DNA of 64,000 nucleotides, from positions 7,800,715-7,864,714 of the forward strand of contig CM040446.1 of assembly GCA_022749755.1 (NCBI GenBank), given 5' to 3'. The position numbers and the translations under genes are program-made. Positions 1 to 11,438 of the stretch are shown in pieces (the stretch's first letter is position 1; each line of letters begins with the position of its first letter). The notes below the pieces were generated by a model. The model was not told the origin of the DNA. It worked only from the letters and a program-made list of their open reading frames with translations, and made no database searches. This DNA comes from Azadirachta indica. Taxonomy: Eukaryota > Streptophyta > Magnoliopsida > Sapindales > Meliaceae.

Positions 1-940
1 GTTTGGGGGATAAATTTTTTTGGTTTGAAAGGAAGGATTTTGTGTTTGAGGGAGAGAAGGAATTGGACATATGCTAGGTTTCTTTCGTTTAGCAAAGAAG
101 AAGGCCAAAAGAGAAGAAAAAGGAAGGCATTAAAAATAAATTGGGCGCTATGTAAGATGCAAAGGCGTGCGGCTGTGCCTATTGCAAGGTATGGGCGCAA
201 CCTTCTTATTGCCCAATAGCTCGTGGGGCCTGCGCTAATAAAGTACGACTGCATACCTTTTTCTATCTAAGTGCGCAGTGTACCCATGCTTGGCATTGAT
301 TGCAGAAAGCGTGTAGGCGCGCTAAGTTTGGCCCAACCAAGCCCTTGATTCTACCTTTCGACACACTAGGATGCACAAAAATTGCGTAAGCTCGCACTCA
401 ATTCTGTCTCTAGGCTAAAAAATTGCGTTTCGTATTTTTATTAGTTGAAAAGTGTTTTCATGCTCCAAAAATGATTTCACACCTACAATCACAAATAATG
501 CAAATTAAATTCTTACTCACAATTAAAAAATAAAAACACAAACGTTAATTCAATTCTCAAATCTACAAAAAAAATAAAAGTGAAAAGGAATAAAAATCTT
601 AGGTTGCCTCCTAAGAAGTGGTTAGTTTAACGTCTCTAGCAGGACTTAGCCACGGTTGATCAAGTAGGTTCCTTGAGTGCAGCGTTTGAAATCTTCCATT
701 TTTTGTTACCCAAATAATGCTTAAATCTTTGTCTATTAACTCAAAATAACCTTCTATCATCTTCTTGCAATTCAACAGCGCCAGACGAAAAAACTTTGTT
801 GACTAATAACGGCCCCGACTACCTTGATTTTAATTTTCTCGAAAAAAGTTTCAACCTAGAATTGAACAGAAGGACTTGCTCTGCCTCCTTGAACTCTCGC
901 CTCAAGATTTAATTGTCATACCATCTCTTCATCTTCTCTT
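1..940 (-). other. 3' internal part of the retrotransposon, no open domain
   Basis: This stretch lies beyond the integrase on the element's 3' side. It holds GC-rich patches rich in GCGC (about 140-380) and an AT-rich run (420-600). The sequence at about 603-665, starting GGTTGCCTCCTAAGAAGTGG on the plus strand, resembles text often seen near the 3' end of Athila-like elements. No intact reading frame of recognisable origin is present; a 64-residue frame at 25-219 looks like chance. Confidence 0.5.
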
Positions 941-947
941 TGTAAAT

Positions 948-1690
948 CTAACCATTCTCAAAAGTATCATTTCTGAACTCTTCCATCTCATTCAATTGAA
1001 ACAATTTTTTCTCTTCCAATGCCTTTATGTCAAAATTCAATGTTTTCACGGCCCAATATGCTTTACGTTCAAGTTTGAATAGAAGGTGGCATGGTTTTCT
1101 CAACACTAACTTGTATGGTGACATTCTAGTGAGAGTTTTAAATGCCACACGGTAAGCTCATAGTGCATTGTCTAATTTATTAGACCAATCTCTTTGTGAA
1201 TTATTCACCGTCTTCTCAAGGATCTTCTTTAATTCTATATTTGAGATCTCTACTTGACCCTTTTTTTGAGGATGGTAAGGTGTAGCAATCTGATGCTTAA
1301 CGCTATATTTTCCCAATAAAGCTTGAAATTAAAGATTGCAAAAATGGTTTCCACCATCGCTACTAATTACTCGTGATGTTCCAAAACAAGTAAAAATGTA
1401 CTTGCGCAAGAAGCTAGTAAGCACATTCGCATCATTTGCGCAACAAGCCACAGTTTCAACTCATTTGGAGACATAATCCATAGCCAACAAAATGTACTAA
1501 TTAGAGAATGATGATGGAAATGGTCCCATGAAATCTATCCATCAAACACAAACAACTCCACCTCCAAAATATTTTTTAAAGTCATCTCATTTCTTTGAGA
1601 AATGTTTCCAGTCCTTTGGCATCAATCACAAGCAGCAACAAATGTGTAGGCATCCTTGAATAACGTTGCCCAAAAGAATCCCGATTATAG
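948..1690 (-). pseudogene. Retrotransposon integrase remnant
   Basis: The minus-strand translation, followed across several frames and stops, contains recognisable pieces of a gypsy integrase: a segment about the element's 'dyvsk' core strand near 1480, an SSDGGNHFCN-like motif near 1350, a TPYHPQ..GQVEIS-like motif near 1240, and the C-terminal block KTLTRMSPYKLVLRKPCHL (about 1080-1148), which stays open as a 66-residue frame. Frameshifts and stops separate these pieces, so no functional enzyme can be made. Order and motifs place it downstream of RNase H, as in Ty3/gypsy elements. Confidence 0.75.
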
Positions 1691-2074
1691 TACCTTGGCT
1701 GTCGTCTTTGTTGCACCAAAATGTCCCCCATACTTCGATGAATGACAATGCTTCAACATGCTCAGCTCATCTTTCGAAACACACCTCCTAATAACTTGAT
1801 TTGGACTTCTCTTGAATAACAGTGGATCCTTCTATAAGAATGATTTCACATCATGCAAGAATTTCTTCTTTTAATGAAATGAAAGATCTAATGGTAGTAC
1901 TCTACATGCCAGATCATTAACATAATCCATATATCGAGGAAGTTTATATTCCATTGGTTTTCAGATCAGAAATGTTTCATGGACTTGTGAGTTTTCAGAT
2001 CTCTCCCTGTTTCCAACCTTGAAAGATGATCCACTACTAAATTTTTACTGCCCTTCTTGTCCCTTATCCCAATG

Positions 2075-2425
2075 TCAAACTCTTGAAGCAACAAAATCTA
2101 TCAAATAAGCCTCAATTTTGCATCGTTCTTTGTAAACAAATGGCAAATGGCAACACAGTCTACGAACACAACCACCAATGATGTATAGCCTAAACATGTC
2201 AAAGGCAAAAACTACTGCAAGCATTTCTTTTTTTGTTCTTGTGTAGTTTTGTTGAGCACTATCAAGAGTTTGGCTTGCATAATATATAACCCATAATATC
2301 CTTTCTTGTTTTTGTCCCAACACTGCTCCAAGAGTATAGTCGCTAACATCACACATAATCTCGAAAGGTTGACTCCAATCGGGAACTATCATTATTGGGG
2401 TTGTTACCAACTTCTTCTTGATCAA
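2075..2425 (-). pseudogene. Retrotransposon RNase H domain remnant
   Basis: A 116-residue open stretch shows the gypsy RNase H signature: EIMCDVSDYTLGAVLGQK near its start, then YYASQTLDSAQQNYT and KKEMLAVVFAFDMFR. In the family these carry the catalytic acidic residues, and the D of CDVSD and the E of KEMLA are kept here. The downstream part drifts into unrelated sequence after FRLYIIGG, which marks a frameshift. It sits between the reverse transcriptase and the integrase of the same element. Confidence 0.8.
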
Positions 2426-2599
2426 CTCAATTGCCTACAAATAATCATCATTAAAGTCAAACACCACATCTTGTTCAAGTAAATTACACAAAGGTTTTAC
2501 AATTTTAGAAAAATCCTTGATGAATCTCCTATAAAAGCCCACATGTCCAAGAAAACTTTGTATTCCTTTGACATTCTTAGGTGGTGAAAGCTTTTCAAT

Positions 2600-3529
2600 T
2601 GTTGCGATCTTGGCACAGTCGACCTTAATTCCCTATGACAAAATCCTGCATCTGAGAAAAATCCTTTTTGCACCATGAAGTGACAATTCTCTTAATTTAG
2701 TACTAAATTTGTTTCTTTACACCTGCACAAAACTAGAGAAAGATTGTGAAGGCATTTATCAAATGATGAACCAAATATAGAAAAATCATCCATAAATATG
2801 TCTATTATCTCCTCTATCATATCCCCAAATATTGCCATCATACACTTTTGAAAAGTGGCAGGGGTATTGCATAAGCCAAATGGCATTCTTCGAAAAGCAA
2901 AGGTACCATATAGGCATGTAAAAGTGGTCTTCTCTTGGTCTTTAGGGACTATAGTAATCTAATTGTATTCAGAATGCCCATCAAAAAAGTAGTAATATTG
3001 ATACCCCCCGCCAATCTATCCAATATTTAATCAATGAATGGAAGCAGGGAGTGGTTTTTCCTTGTTGCCTTGTTGAGTTTCTAGTAATCAATGCCTACAC
3101 GCTAACCAGTCACCGTTATTATAGAAATTAATTCATTGTTATCATTCTTCACAACTGTCATCTCGCTTTCTTACGCACAACTTGAACCGAACTAACCCAA
3201 AACCTATCCAAAATAACATAAATGATCCCAACATTCAACCACTTCAATATTTGTACACGCACTACTTCCTTAGTCGTTGGAATAAGTCTATATTGATACT
3301 CAATGGTTGATTTGTAGTTTTCTTCCATTAAAATTTTGCACATGCAAATGGTCGAACTAATACCTTTAATATTCACAATGGGCCACCACAAAGCAGACTT
3401 ATGCTTCCTCAACACATCAAGCAATTTCATCTCTTCATCTTGGTTCAACAATGCAGAGATAATTATCGAAAATGTTGAAATCTCTCCCAAAAATGTATAT
3501 CTACGATGTTTCAGCAATTCTTTAAACAC
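2600..3529 (-). pseudogene. Retrotransposon reverse transcriptase remnant
   Basis: Two open pieces carry the domain. The upstream piece (3158-3529) matches the connector and first RT block, with HKSALWWPIVNIKGIS, a CMCKILMEENYKSTIE-like run and a WVSSVQVV end. The downstream piece (2692-2886) has MPFGLCNTPATFQKCM and the catalytic box FMDDFSIFG, the family's Y/F-x-DD motif. The sequence between them (about 2890-3157) is still related but is broken by stops and frameshifts. The catalytic aspartates survive, yet no continuous frame exists. Confidence 0.85.
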
Positions 3530-3775
3530 AAGCCTATTATGAGGAATCTTTATAGCATTCTTAGATCCAACCTCTTCATTTTTTAATTTAACTCCAACAC
3601 GATTGTCACAACCAATCTTATTAACCAGTGAAGTTTACATTGCACAAACGTAATCAAACAAATCTCCACAATTATGACAATCATTAAAATTAAGATCATG
3701 CAATACTTTATGTTTAGATAAGGACTTCATTATACATTTTTCCAATTGGTTTTTAGGTATCACATCACAAAGCAT

Positions 3776-4360
3776 TTATCTAACACACTTCGAAATCAAA
3801 TCAACTCTGTTGCTAGAATGTACCTCATCTGGGAATTTCAAAGTGCTATAAATTTTAAATTTTACCTCGTCATTATTGAAGCATAAAATGCGCTTTTCAT
3901 TATGCAAATCAATCAAAGCCTTACCGATAGCTAAGAATAGTTTTCCAAATATGATAGGAGCCTCGTGATCCTCTTCCATATCCAAAACCATGAAGTCAAC
4001 CAAAAAGATGAACTTATACACTTTCAATAGTACATCTTCCATGATTCCTTATAGATAAGTAAGTGAGTGGTCAGCCATTTGCAATGAGATGGTCATCGAT
4101 TTGACTTCTACCAAACCCAACTTTTAGAAAATTAAAAGTGGTATTAAGTTGATGCTTGCACCTAAGTCACATAATGCTTTCTCAAAGTTTGATTTCCCAA
4201 TGGTGTATGGAATGGTGAAACTACCCGAATCTTTTTCCTTCTTCAGCAACTTTCTTTGAAGGATTGAACTACATTCCTCCGTCAACTTAATAGTCTTAAA
4301 CTCTTCCAAATGTCTCTTCTTTGACATTATATCCTTTATAAACTTCGCATAATTGGGCAT
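3776..4360 (-). pseudogene. Retrotransposon protease and spacer remnant
   Basis: The piece at 4124-4360 contains KALCDLGASINLIPL, the aspartic protease site of the Athila group, where D-L-G replaces the more usual D-S/T-G. The next piece (3776-4042) reads EDVLLKVYKFIFLVDFMVLDMEED and continues to a FGKLFLAIGKALID block, the second half of the protease. The two are separated by a frame break near 4050-4120. The positions fit gag upstream and RT downstream. Confidence 0.8.
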
Positions 4361-4805
4361 TTTTCCAATGCGTCAGTAAATGGAATAGTAATATGAAGCT
4401 TTTTGAAAATTTCAAGGAATTAGGAGAATTAACCTAGAGCTTTTTCTTTTAGAATCTTTGAAGGAAAAGTAATGGGTGGTGTAATCATAGGAGGTTTGTT
4501 TGGAAACGAAATCCTATACAGCTTAGACTCTTCCTCAGGTGCTTCGTCTTTAACTTCCTTCCAATCACTTCACTCTTTTTCATCTTATCTTCCTTTGCTT
4601 CATTCTCCCTAGGCTTAGATGGTTCCAACTTCTTTCTACTTCGAAGAGTGATTTCCTTACATTGATTTTTAGGATTTAGCTCTGTGTCATTAGGAAACTT
4701 CTAAAATGATTTCCCCTTGATTGAATTGGCAAGCTGGCCAATTTGAGTTTCTAGAGAATTCATTGTGGCACTTATGTTTGTGTAATGAGTCTCAATACTA
4801 TCAAG

Positions 4806-5900
4806 TCAAGTTTCATCTTTGTTTAACCGATTCCTTGTTTCCACTATAAAAGTTTTTAAGAGCTCTTCCAAGGATGGTTTCTTTTTTGTTATAAATTGTT
4901 GGAAAGCATGTAGGTGATGTGGTTGCAAAGCATTCCTCTTATTTTTATAGAAGAAATTTTCATAATTGCGAAGTCCAGAATGATAATGAGTTAGTAAATT
5001 GTTGTTTGGACAGAAGTTGTAGTTCCTATTGTTGATATGTTGACATTTTTCCTCCTCCAAACTCTCATTAGCATATGTCGAACTAACAACCGTTACTTTC
5101 TCTTGACTTGAAGAGGCCTTCCTCGTGCTAAGGTTCTTAATTTGGTTTGTCAAAGCTACTATTGCTGAAAATGTTGTCATTTGATCTATTTCATGAATTC
5201 CTACAGCTCTCTTTACAATTTAGCTCTTACTCGACCATTGGCAATCATTGCACGCCATATCTTAAAGTAAAAACTAGACTTTTTCAACCATATTGGATGA
5301 CCAAGTACCACTAGCTGTTGCATCTACAATTGTTTGAGTTTACCCATTTAATTCATTGTAGAACAACTGTATATGGAACCCAATCTTGGTACCAAAATTG
5401 AGGATACTTTCAAATTAAGTCCTTAAATCGCTTCTAAGAGTCATACAACCGACTTAAAGTCAAGCTATCTAAATTGTGCAATTTCGCCCCCAACTTTGAT
5501 GGTGGAAAGAATTTTGTGAGAAACTTCTAAGCCAATTTATCCCATATAGTGATACTCCTTGGTTGTAAGGATTACAACCAACCTCTTGCCTTGTCTCTTA
5601 ATAAAAATAGAAATAATCTCATCCAGATCATATCTTAGTCCACTCTATTTATTTTTATTGTGTCACATACCGCCAAAAACAAGGCCAAGTAGATATTAGG
5701 ATTCTCATAAGACAAACCACTATACTGATTCTGCTGAACCATATTAATCAAAGCTGATTTAAGCTTAAAATTGTTGGCGCTGATGACGTGTCGACAAATA
5801 CCCGAGTAGTTATTATTAATCACTGACTGAAAGTAATCTCAAAGAGCTTTAAGTTGTTGGGTTATGGTGGTGGGTTTTGATTTCCTTTATCTGCCATGTT
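4806..5900 (-). pseudogene. Retrotransposon gag remnant
   Basis: Two open pieces are seen. The N-proximal piece (5635-5823) has NNFKLKSALINMVQQNQYSG and NIYLALFLAVCDTIK, typical of Athila gag. The C-proximal piece (4806-5180) has a HYHSGLRNYENF block and a KPSLEELLKTFI block, also typical of the gag C-terminus. The 450 bases between them still look related, but stops interrupt them. The likely gag start lies near 5900, just inside the primer-binding site. Confidence 0.75.
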
Positions 5901-6104
5901 TCTTGATCTATTCCTTCTTTTTCTTCTTAATTGGCGAAAAGTCCATTTAATCTTTAGATCAAATGCAACAAGTTCAAGTCTTCTCGCTCTTTGCATACAA
6001 CTACCAAATTTCAAAATTAGAAAGAATTAAGCGAAAGAAAAATAAAAATCTAAATTAAAATCAAACTACACAATCGCATTATTAACAAAACTCAAAAATT
6101 CTTA

Positions 6105-6123
6105 TTCCCCGACAAATGCACTA
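6105..6123 (-). other. Degenerate primer-binding site (tRNA-Asp type)
   Basis: On the minus strand the site reads TAGTGCATTTGTCGGGGAA. Athila and Ogre-group elements commonly carry TGGCGCCGTTGCCGGGGA here; 14 of 19 positions agree, and most differences are G-to-A or C-to-T changes, as expected from decay of methylated DNA. It sits a few bases inside the inferred LTR border and upstream of gag. The family consensus is from memory. Confidence 0.6.
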
Positions 6124-6130
6124 AAAACTT

Positions 6131-7743
6131 AATACACGTCCACACAACCCGTAAGTGTACAGGGTCGTACAAATAGTAAGTGGAAAGGATAAGTTGTCGT
6201 ACCCATGAAGACTAAGTTTTTGAATTTTAAATTAAGTACTGTAATTATAGTAGATTAACTTTATTTAGGCACCTAAAAAATGCAAGAGAAAGCAAATATA
6301 AATAAAAATTACACAAAGGGCAACTAAATTGATTAACAAAAATAAAAGCTAACAAATTAAGCTAATTAGAGAGTATATGTGCAGAAATTGATATGAAAAT
6401 GGTCCTAAGATTTCGATTTTGCCTAACCTTTACCATATCTCTCCTAATTTGGGAATCTGCTAAGTTTTTATTTTCAATATACTAATCACAAGTTCTAAGT
6501 AACCGTGTTCCCTCTCCCGAGTGCTGAACTAGGTTTATATTTAGTTAAATCAAGCAATATCTTTATCTAACTGAATTTGCTTTACACTCTTTAAATCCAA
6601 CCTGTTATTACTCTTTAAAATTAATTCACATTCCGGTTCATTAAATTCCAAGTATCAATATGATTATCTAGTCATTGATATTCTCCCAAATGTTCAATAT
6701 ACTAGATTGAGTTTTTCAAATCCCATGAACAATTTATATTATCTCTAGTACCAATTCATTTGCGTTTAATTTAATAATTCATTATACAATAAATCATTTG
6801 CATTAAGTGCAAGAAAAGCCCAAGTGATTAAAAATTAATAACAATGATAAATTCCTTAATTAGTCAAAATATGGTAGGATTAAATTACATCAAAATTTTA
6901 GAACATGGAAAATTTAGTCTAACATATCTACCATCAAATACAAGTCCATAATAAAATTCATTATCTTTATAACAATTTAATAATAAAAATAAAATAAATT
7001 CCAAAACAAAAGTGAGAGTTTCAGAAGACAAAACTAGTGATGATGAGTTTCCAAAATCAATCTTCAAGCCTTCTTTTTATAAAGGTCTTTAAGATTGATT
7101 GATTCTTCTCCTTCTCTCTCAACAATTTTCTTTGTTCTTCTCTTTTTTTCCTCTCTAAAAGCTTCCTTTCTATTCTTGAATGACCTTTTTATATGATGGA
7201 TAATGTATCAAAAATAAGGAAACCTAGAACCGGCCAAATCTGTCTATTAAAAAGATGATCTAAGGGTTGAAATTCGACTGAAATTTGATTTAAGACAAGG
7301 AATTGCGGCGCAACCTTACGCTTGGAGTGGCGCGATCGCGCCTTTGCTTTTGTTTGGAATGAAACTTCTTGGTGCGGGAGCGCCAAGCTTGGCGCAGCCG
7401 CACCTAACTTTCTGCTTTTAGGCGCGCCCTGCACCAAATCAGTGCAATTTCAATAGAGTCTCTTAAGTTTTTTCATTTAAGTCCTTTAATATTTAAATAT
7501 TCATAATATTCCTTTGAATCCTTATTTCTTACATTTAAGTTCTTAATTTTCAGATATTTTGGTCCCAATTTTTATGACTTGTCTTTTCTATCCCATTTTT
7601 ATGTTGCTTATCACTTTAACTGCGATCTTTTTCATTTTATACAAAAATAACAAATTTCATTAAGATAACACTATCACTTAAAAATTTTCATATATATTTA
7701 ATTTTGAATGTAAAGGATAAGTGAGTAAATTACTCACTTATCA
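6131..7743 (-). repeat. Probable 5' LTR of the Athila-like element
   Basis: The LTR is inferred from the primer-binding site on its left and from a plausible TG start on the minus strand at 7743, TGATAAGTGAG. The first bases form a near-perfect palindrome at 7716-7742 with arms GATAAGTGAGTAA and TTACTCACTTATC. The 1.6-kb length suits Athila LTRs. A GC-rich patch with repeated GCGC words lies at about 7300-7435. The partner LTR is not in the window, so the borders cannot be checked by direct comparison. Confidence 0.45.
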
Positions 7744-7936
7744 GCAATTAAGTTAAACTTTTAATTTAATTATATTCAAACATTTTTATTAAGTTTTCAG
7801 ATATAAATTAAAAAATAAACACTTTTTAAACCTCTAAATAATTTTATTTAAACTTTAGTTTAAAAGACCAAAAAGCATTTAGTATATTTTGAGTTTTTCA
7901 TTTAACAAAAAAAAAAATGTAAGGCTTATATTTAAT

Positions 7937-8600
7937 GGACAAAAAACCATTGGACTCTCAAGTTTGAAAATAAGTGCCAACCACACCCCTAAACTAAAAA
8001 TAAGTGTCTGATGGGACCCCTTCTGCTAAATTTTCAGTTACTGTTCATCATGCACCCCTTTAAAATGACATAAATACCCTTATTGGTAAATAAATTTATA
8101 TAAATATTTCTAATTTATATTTTTTTAAAAAATTAATTATAAAAAATAAAAAAAAAAATATATAGACAAAATGCACCAAAAATTAAAAAAATTGAATTAT
8201 TTTAGAAATTGAAAATTAAAATTAAAAGTTCAATTTATTTTTATTATAATTAAATTTATTTTTAAATATTATATTTTAGTGTCAATTGTTTAATTAAATT
8301 TGTTAAACATTATATTGTTGAATTTGTTATGAAATATTTGTTAGTATAATATTTAACATATTAACTTCAAAAATTGTCACTAATATATAATATTTAAAAA
8401 TAAACTTAATTATAATAAAAATGAAAAAAATTTTATGGAGATGCACAGTGGCAAATAGTGGGGCATTTAGGTCATTTTACAAAAGTGAACAACGAACAGT
8501 AATGGAAAATATAACAGAAGGGATGTTATTGACACTTATTTTCAACTTGGAAGTGTAGTTGATACTTATTTTCAAAATTGGGGGTCCAGTTGTCCTTTAC
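7937..8600. mobile_element. Inverted-repeat DNA element (MITE-like)
   Basis: The left end (GGACAAAAAACCATTGGACT, then GAAAATAAGTGCCAACC) is the inverse of the right end (GATACTTATTTTCAAAATTG, then GGGGTCCAGTTGTCC). The terminal repeats run for roughly 70-100 bases with moderate divergence. The 450-base core is almost pure A/T and has no coding frame. I could not read a clear target-site duplication. The length and long terminal repeats would suit a non-autonomous Mutator-like element, but the superfamily is not settled. Confidence 0.65.
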
Positions 8601-8809
8601 CCCTACCCATTTTAAAATTTATTTTGAAATTATACACAATCACTGGCATTTCATTCATCATGTAGTTGGGATTGTAATAAATAATTTAGACACAATAAAA
8701 ATTCATTAACTAGTAGATGAATTCTACTTCACTTGTCATTTTATAACTTTGTTTTGACTGTTTTGTGATTCAATATCATGTAATTGTATAAGAAGCTGGT
8801 ATTAATTTA

Positions 8810-8985
8810 AATTTGTATTAAAATAAATATATGTGTAGTTGATAGTTAATAAATAAAAATATAAAAAATAAATAAATTTTGTTTCACATAAATAAAAGTA
8901 TGTGTAGTTAATAAATAAAAATATAAAAAATAAATAAATTCATAAATAAAAATATATGCGTAATTGATAGTTAATAAATAAAAGG
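8810..8985. repeat. Imperfect tandem repeat, about 3 units
   Basis: Units built around ATATGTGTAGTTGATAG, TTAATAAATAAAAATATA and AAAAATAAATAAATT recur about three times with gaps and changes. The units are about 55-75 bases long. It lies directly against the left end of the next inverted-repeat element and may have supplied its AT-rich insertion site. Confidence 0.65.
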
Positions 8986-10231
8986 GATAACTACGGTTGA
9001 CTATTAAACTTTAGGTTGTATCTCATTATAATACAATAAATATTCTGACGCTATATTATAATTCAAAAAGATGACAAATATTTTAATGAGCTATAGATTC
9101 GTAACGTCCGTCCCAAAAAATTTAGCGGTGAGAGCTGAATAAATATTATGCCCTTAATCTTATCATGTAGCACAAAATTACAAAAATACCCTTAATATAT
9201 TTTGTCATGTAGTTTGTTGAGATATTTTTCATCTTTATAAAATATATTATAGTGTTTTGATACTTGTTGTATCACAATGAAATATCTCCAAAGTTAAGTA
9301 ATTATATGAAATTATCCCCAAAAAAATTAAAATTTTGAAATAAATTAAAAAAACCCTAAAATTAATTTTTTAATTGGATTCAAAATTTTAATTTTTAGCT
9401 CTTTTATGATTCTAACAATCCCACCACCAATAGCAATTACCCACTATGTTGACAACAATGTTGATCACTAGTGATTTTATAGTGGTAAAGAAGATTTGAT
9501 TAAAGGAGTAAAGAGAATGACATTGATTAACAATAAGTTTGGCGATAATTTCAAAAATAGCATGAAAAGTTATGTGGTGGATGATTTGGGATTCAATAAA
9601 AGGAAAAGAAGAGAGAAGAGAGAGAATGTCTTAAAAAGGAGAATAAAGAAGGAGAAAAGAGTTAGTCTTTTCTTCTATATATACATAAAAGAGAAAAATA
9701 GATGAGAGTATTTCTCAATTAAGATAATGAATAAATTTTAAGATGAATTCAAGTTTAGATTAAGTTGGGATAACGACATTTGTGTTCCTAAAATTTTTTA
9801 ATTTGTGTCTCTAAACTTTTTAATTTGCATATCTAAACTTTTTGAAAAATGTAAAAAATAATTTTTCTTTTAAATTTTATCGAAAAAATAATGTTATCCT
9901 CTCACCGTTAAATTTTTTTAGATAGACGTTACTAATTTATATCTCATTGAGATATTTGTCATCTTTATACATTGTGATATAGCATATGAATATTTTTTAT
10001 ATCACAATAAAATATCGCTTAAAGTTAAGCAATTAGATGAAATTATTCCTTTTTATTTATCAAAAAGATAATTTTGCCCTCTCACCGTTAAATTTTTTTG
10101 AACAGACGTTACGAATCTGTAACTCGTTAAGATATTCGTTATCTTTTTGGACTGCAGTATAGCTCAAAATATTTATTGTATCACAATAAGATATAACCTA
10201 AAGTTGAGTAGACAATTGAAAATATCCCTAA
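8984..10231. mobile_element. Composite inverted-repeat element with multiple terminal-repeat copies
   Basis: The left end (AGGGATAACTACGGTTGACT, followed by AAACTTTAGGTTGTATCTCA) is inverted at the right end, which finishes ...AATATCCCT; the paired repeat is about 170 bases and includes an inner AACGGTGAGAG-like block. Further copies in the right-hand orientation lie at about 9180-9310 and 9880-10045, the latter in tandem with the terminal copy at 10065-10225. The core (9310-9880) holds more varied sequence and a basic 69-residue frame (9496-9705). This looks like one element nested in or recombined with relatives. Confidence 0.65.
9496..9705 (+). other. Short basic open frame inside the inverted-repeat element
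   Basis: The 69-residue frame is Lys/Arg-rich, with KRKRREKRENVLKRR near its middle. It matches no family I recognise. It lies in the only compositionally complex part of the element, so it could be a captured host fragment, but low-complexity purine-rich DNA easily gives such frames. I do not claim it is a gene. Confidence 0.15.
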
Positions 10232-10534
10232 ATAAAAATATAAATAATAAATAATAAAAACATACATATGTCAAAAAAAAAAAATTTAAAAATTAGGTAA
10301 CTTACATTAATAGTCTATCCAAATTCAACATAATTATTTTATTTCTTATTAAATAGTTGATGAAAGATTAGATTTTGCATATTTTAAAAAAGAAAAGTAT
10401 ATGATAGGTTACCAATTTGTGTAATACAAAAACCTTCTTTATACTAACAATAATAAACTCATACCAACTTTATTACTTTAAATAGATTTTAATGTATTTA
10501 TATATCTACCATTTTCTCTAATTTATATATTTTT

Positions 10535-10922
10535 TAAATATTTACGAAAATATTCAAAACTAAAATAAAAATTTTCAAAATATTCAACAATAATTTTTAA
10601 TTTCAAAACTACCCAAAAATTTAAAAAATAGATAATTTTACACCTCTTCATAATAAATCTAAAAAATTAACTTTAATTTTACTGTTCATCGATCGTCACT
10701 TAATATCAACCTGATCGTCACTTAAAATTACTCAATCAACACTCAATGTTGATCAGGCGACACCGAACGTCTCTCAATGGTTAATTGTCAATATTTTAGA
10801 TTTTTTTTAGAGAGTAAAATCATCCATTCATATGAATGTTAGATAGTTTTGAAATTAAAAGTTACTGTTAGATGATTTTGAAATTCCTATCTTAATTTTG
10901 AATACTTTCGTAAATTTCTCTT
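10535..10922. mobile_element. Small inverted-repeat element (MITE)
   Basis: The left arm (TTTACGAAAATATTCAAAAC and the following 100 bases) matches the inverse of the right arm, which ends AATACTTTCGTAAATTTC. The arms are about 110-125 bases long. The centre contains repeated GATCGTCACTTAA words and a CAATGTTGATCAGGCGAC block. There is no coding frame, and no clear target-site duplication was identified. Confidence 0.65.
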
Positions 10923-11438
10923 TCCCTTTTCTATAGATAACGAGTATTGTTTACAGTGACATTTTCCTTCCTAGTTAATCATACAGGGTCATAAAAGTCA
11001 TTGCACTAATTTTATCAGAATTTTAATAAATATTTTCGACTAAAAAACCGAATGTTAGAAACTTAATTTTATTCTCTAATTATGTTAAATGTGAATTAGT
11101 TGGCAAAACTATTTTTAAAGATCTCATTTAATACTTAATCTCTTGTTAATTTCATTCAAGACAAGAAAAAACATCATATAGCTATGAATCTATTAAATTT
11201 AAAGAATTAACAAAAAAGCCAAAAAATTAAATAAATATCCTGAAAAATATATTCAGATGACATAAATAAAGTCTTAAATAAATATTATTAAAGAAAAGAA
11301 TGGCATGAATTTCATATTCAACAGCCAATGAAAATCATAAACAGCACAAATTATGGGCCAAGTAATGAAAACAGTAGAAGAAAAGAAGCTAAAAAAATTC
11401 AAGTGGATAACGATTAACATATTGTATAAGAAACAAGA
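10923..11438. other. AT-rich 3' flank of the GPI-anchored protein gene
   Basis: No gene is seen. The right part should contain the 3' untranslated region and polyadenylation site of the minus-strand gene that stops at 11439. The rest is simple A/T-rich sequence. Confidence 0.6.

Larger units (their letters stand above)
1..7743 (-). mobile_element. Decayed Athila-like Ty3/gypsy LTR retrotransposon (left end cut off)
   Basis: Read on the minus strand from right to left, the region gives an LTR, a primer-binding site, gag, protease, reverse transcriptase, RNase H and integrase. That order is diagnostic of Ty3/gypsy elements. Several stretches look like the Athila/Tat lineage: the protease motif CDLGASINLIPL, the gag block NFKLKSALINMVQQNQ and the integrase tail AYWAVKTLNFD. 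Every domain is broken by stops and frameshifts, so the copy cannot encode its own proteins. The 3' LTR is not seen and should lie left of position 1, or was lost. Similarity is judged from memory of the family; the domain order is read directly. Confidence 0.88.

Noticed and set aside
9352..9362. Single telomere-like AAACCCTAAAA word
   Set aside because: One copy only, inside A/T-rich transposon DNA; no telomeric array.
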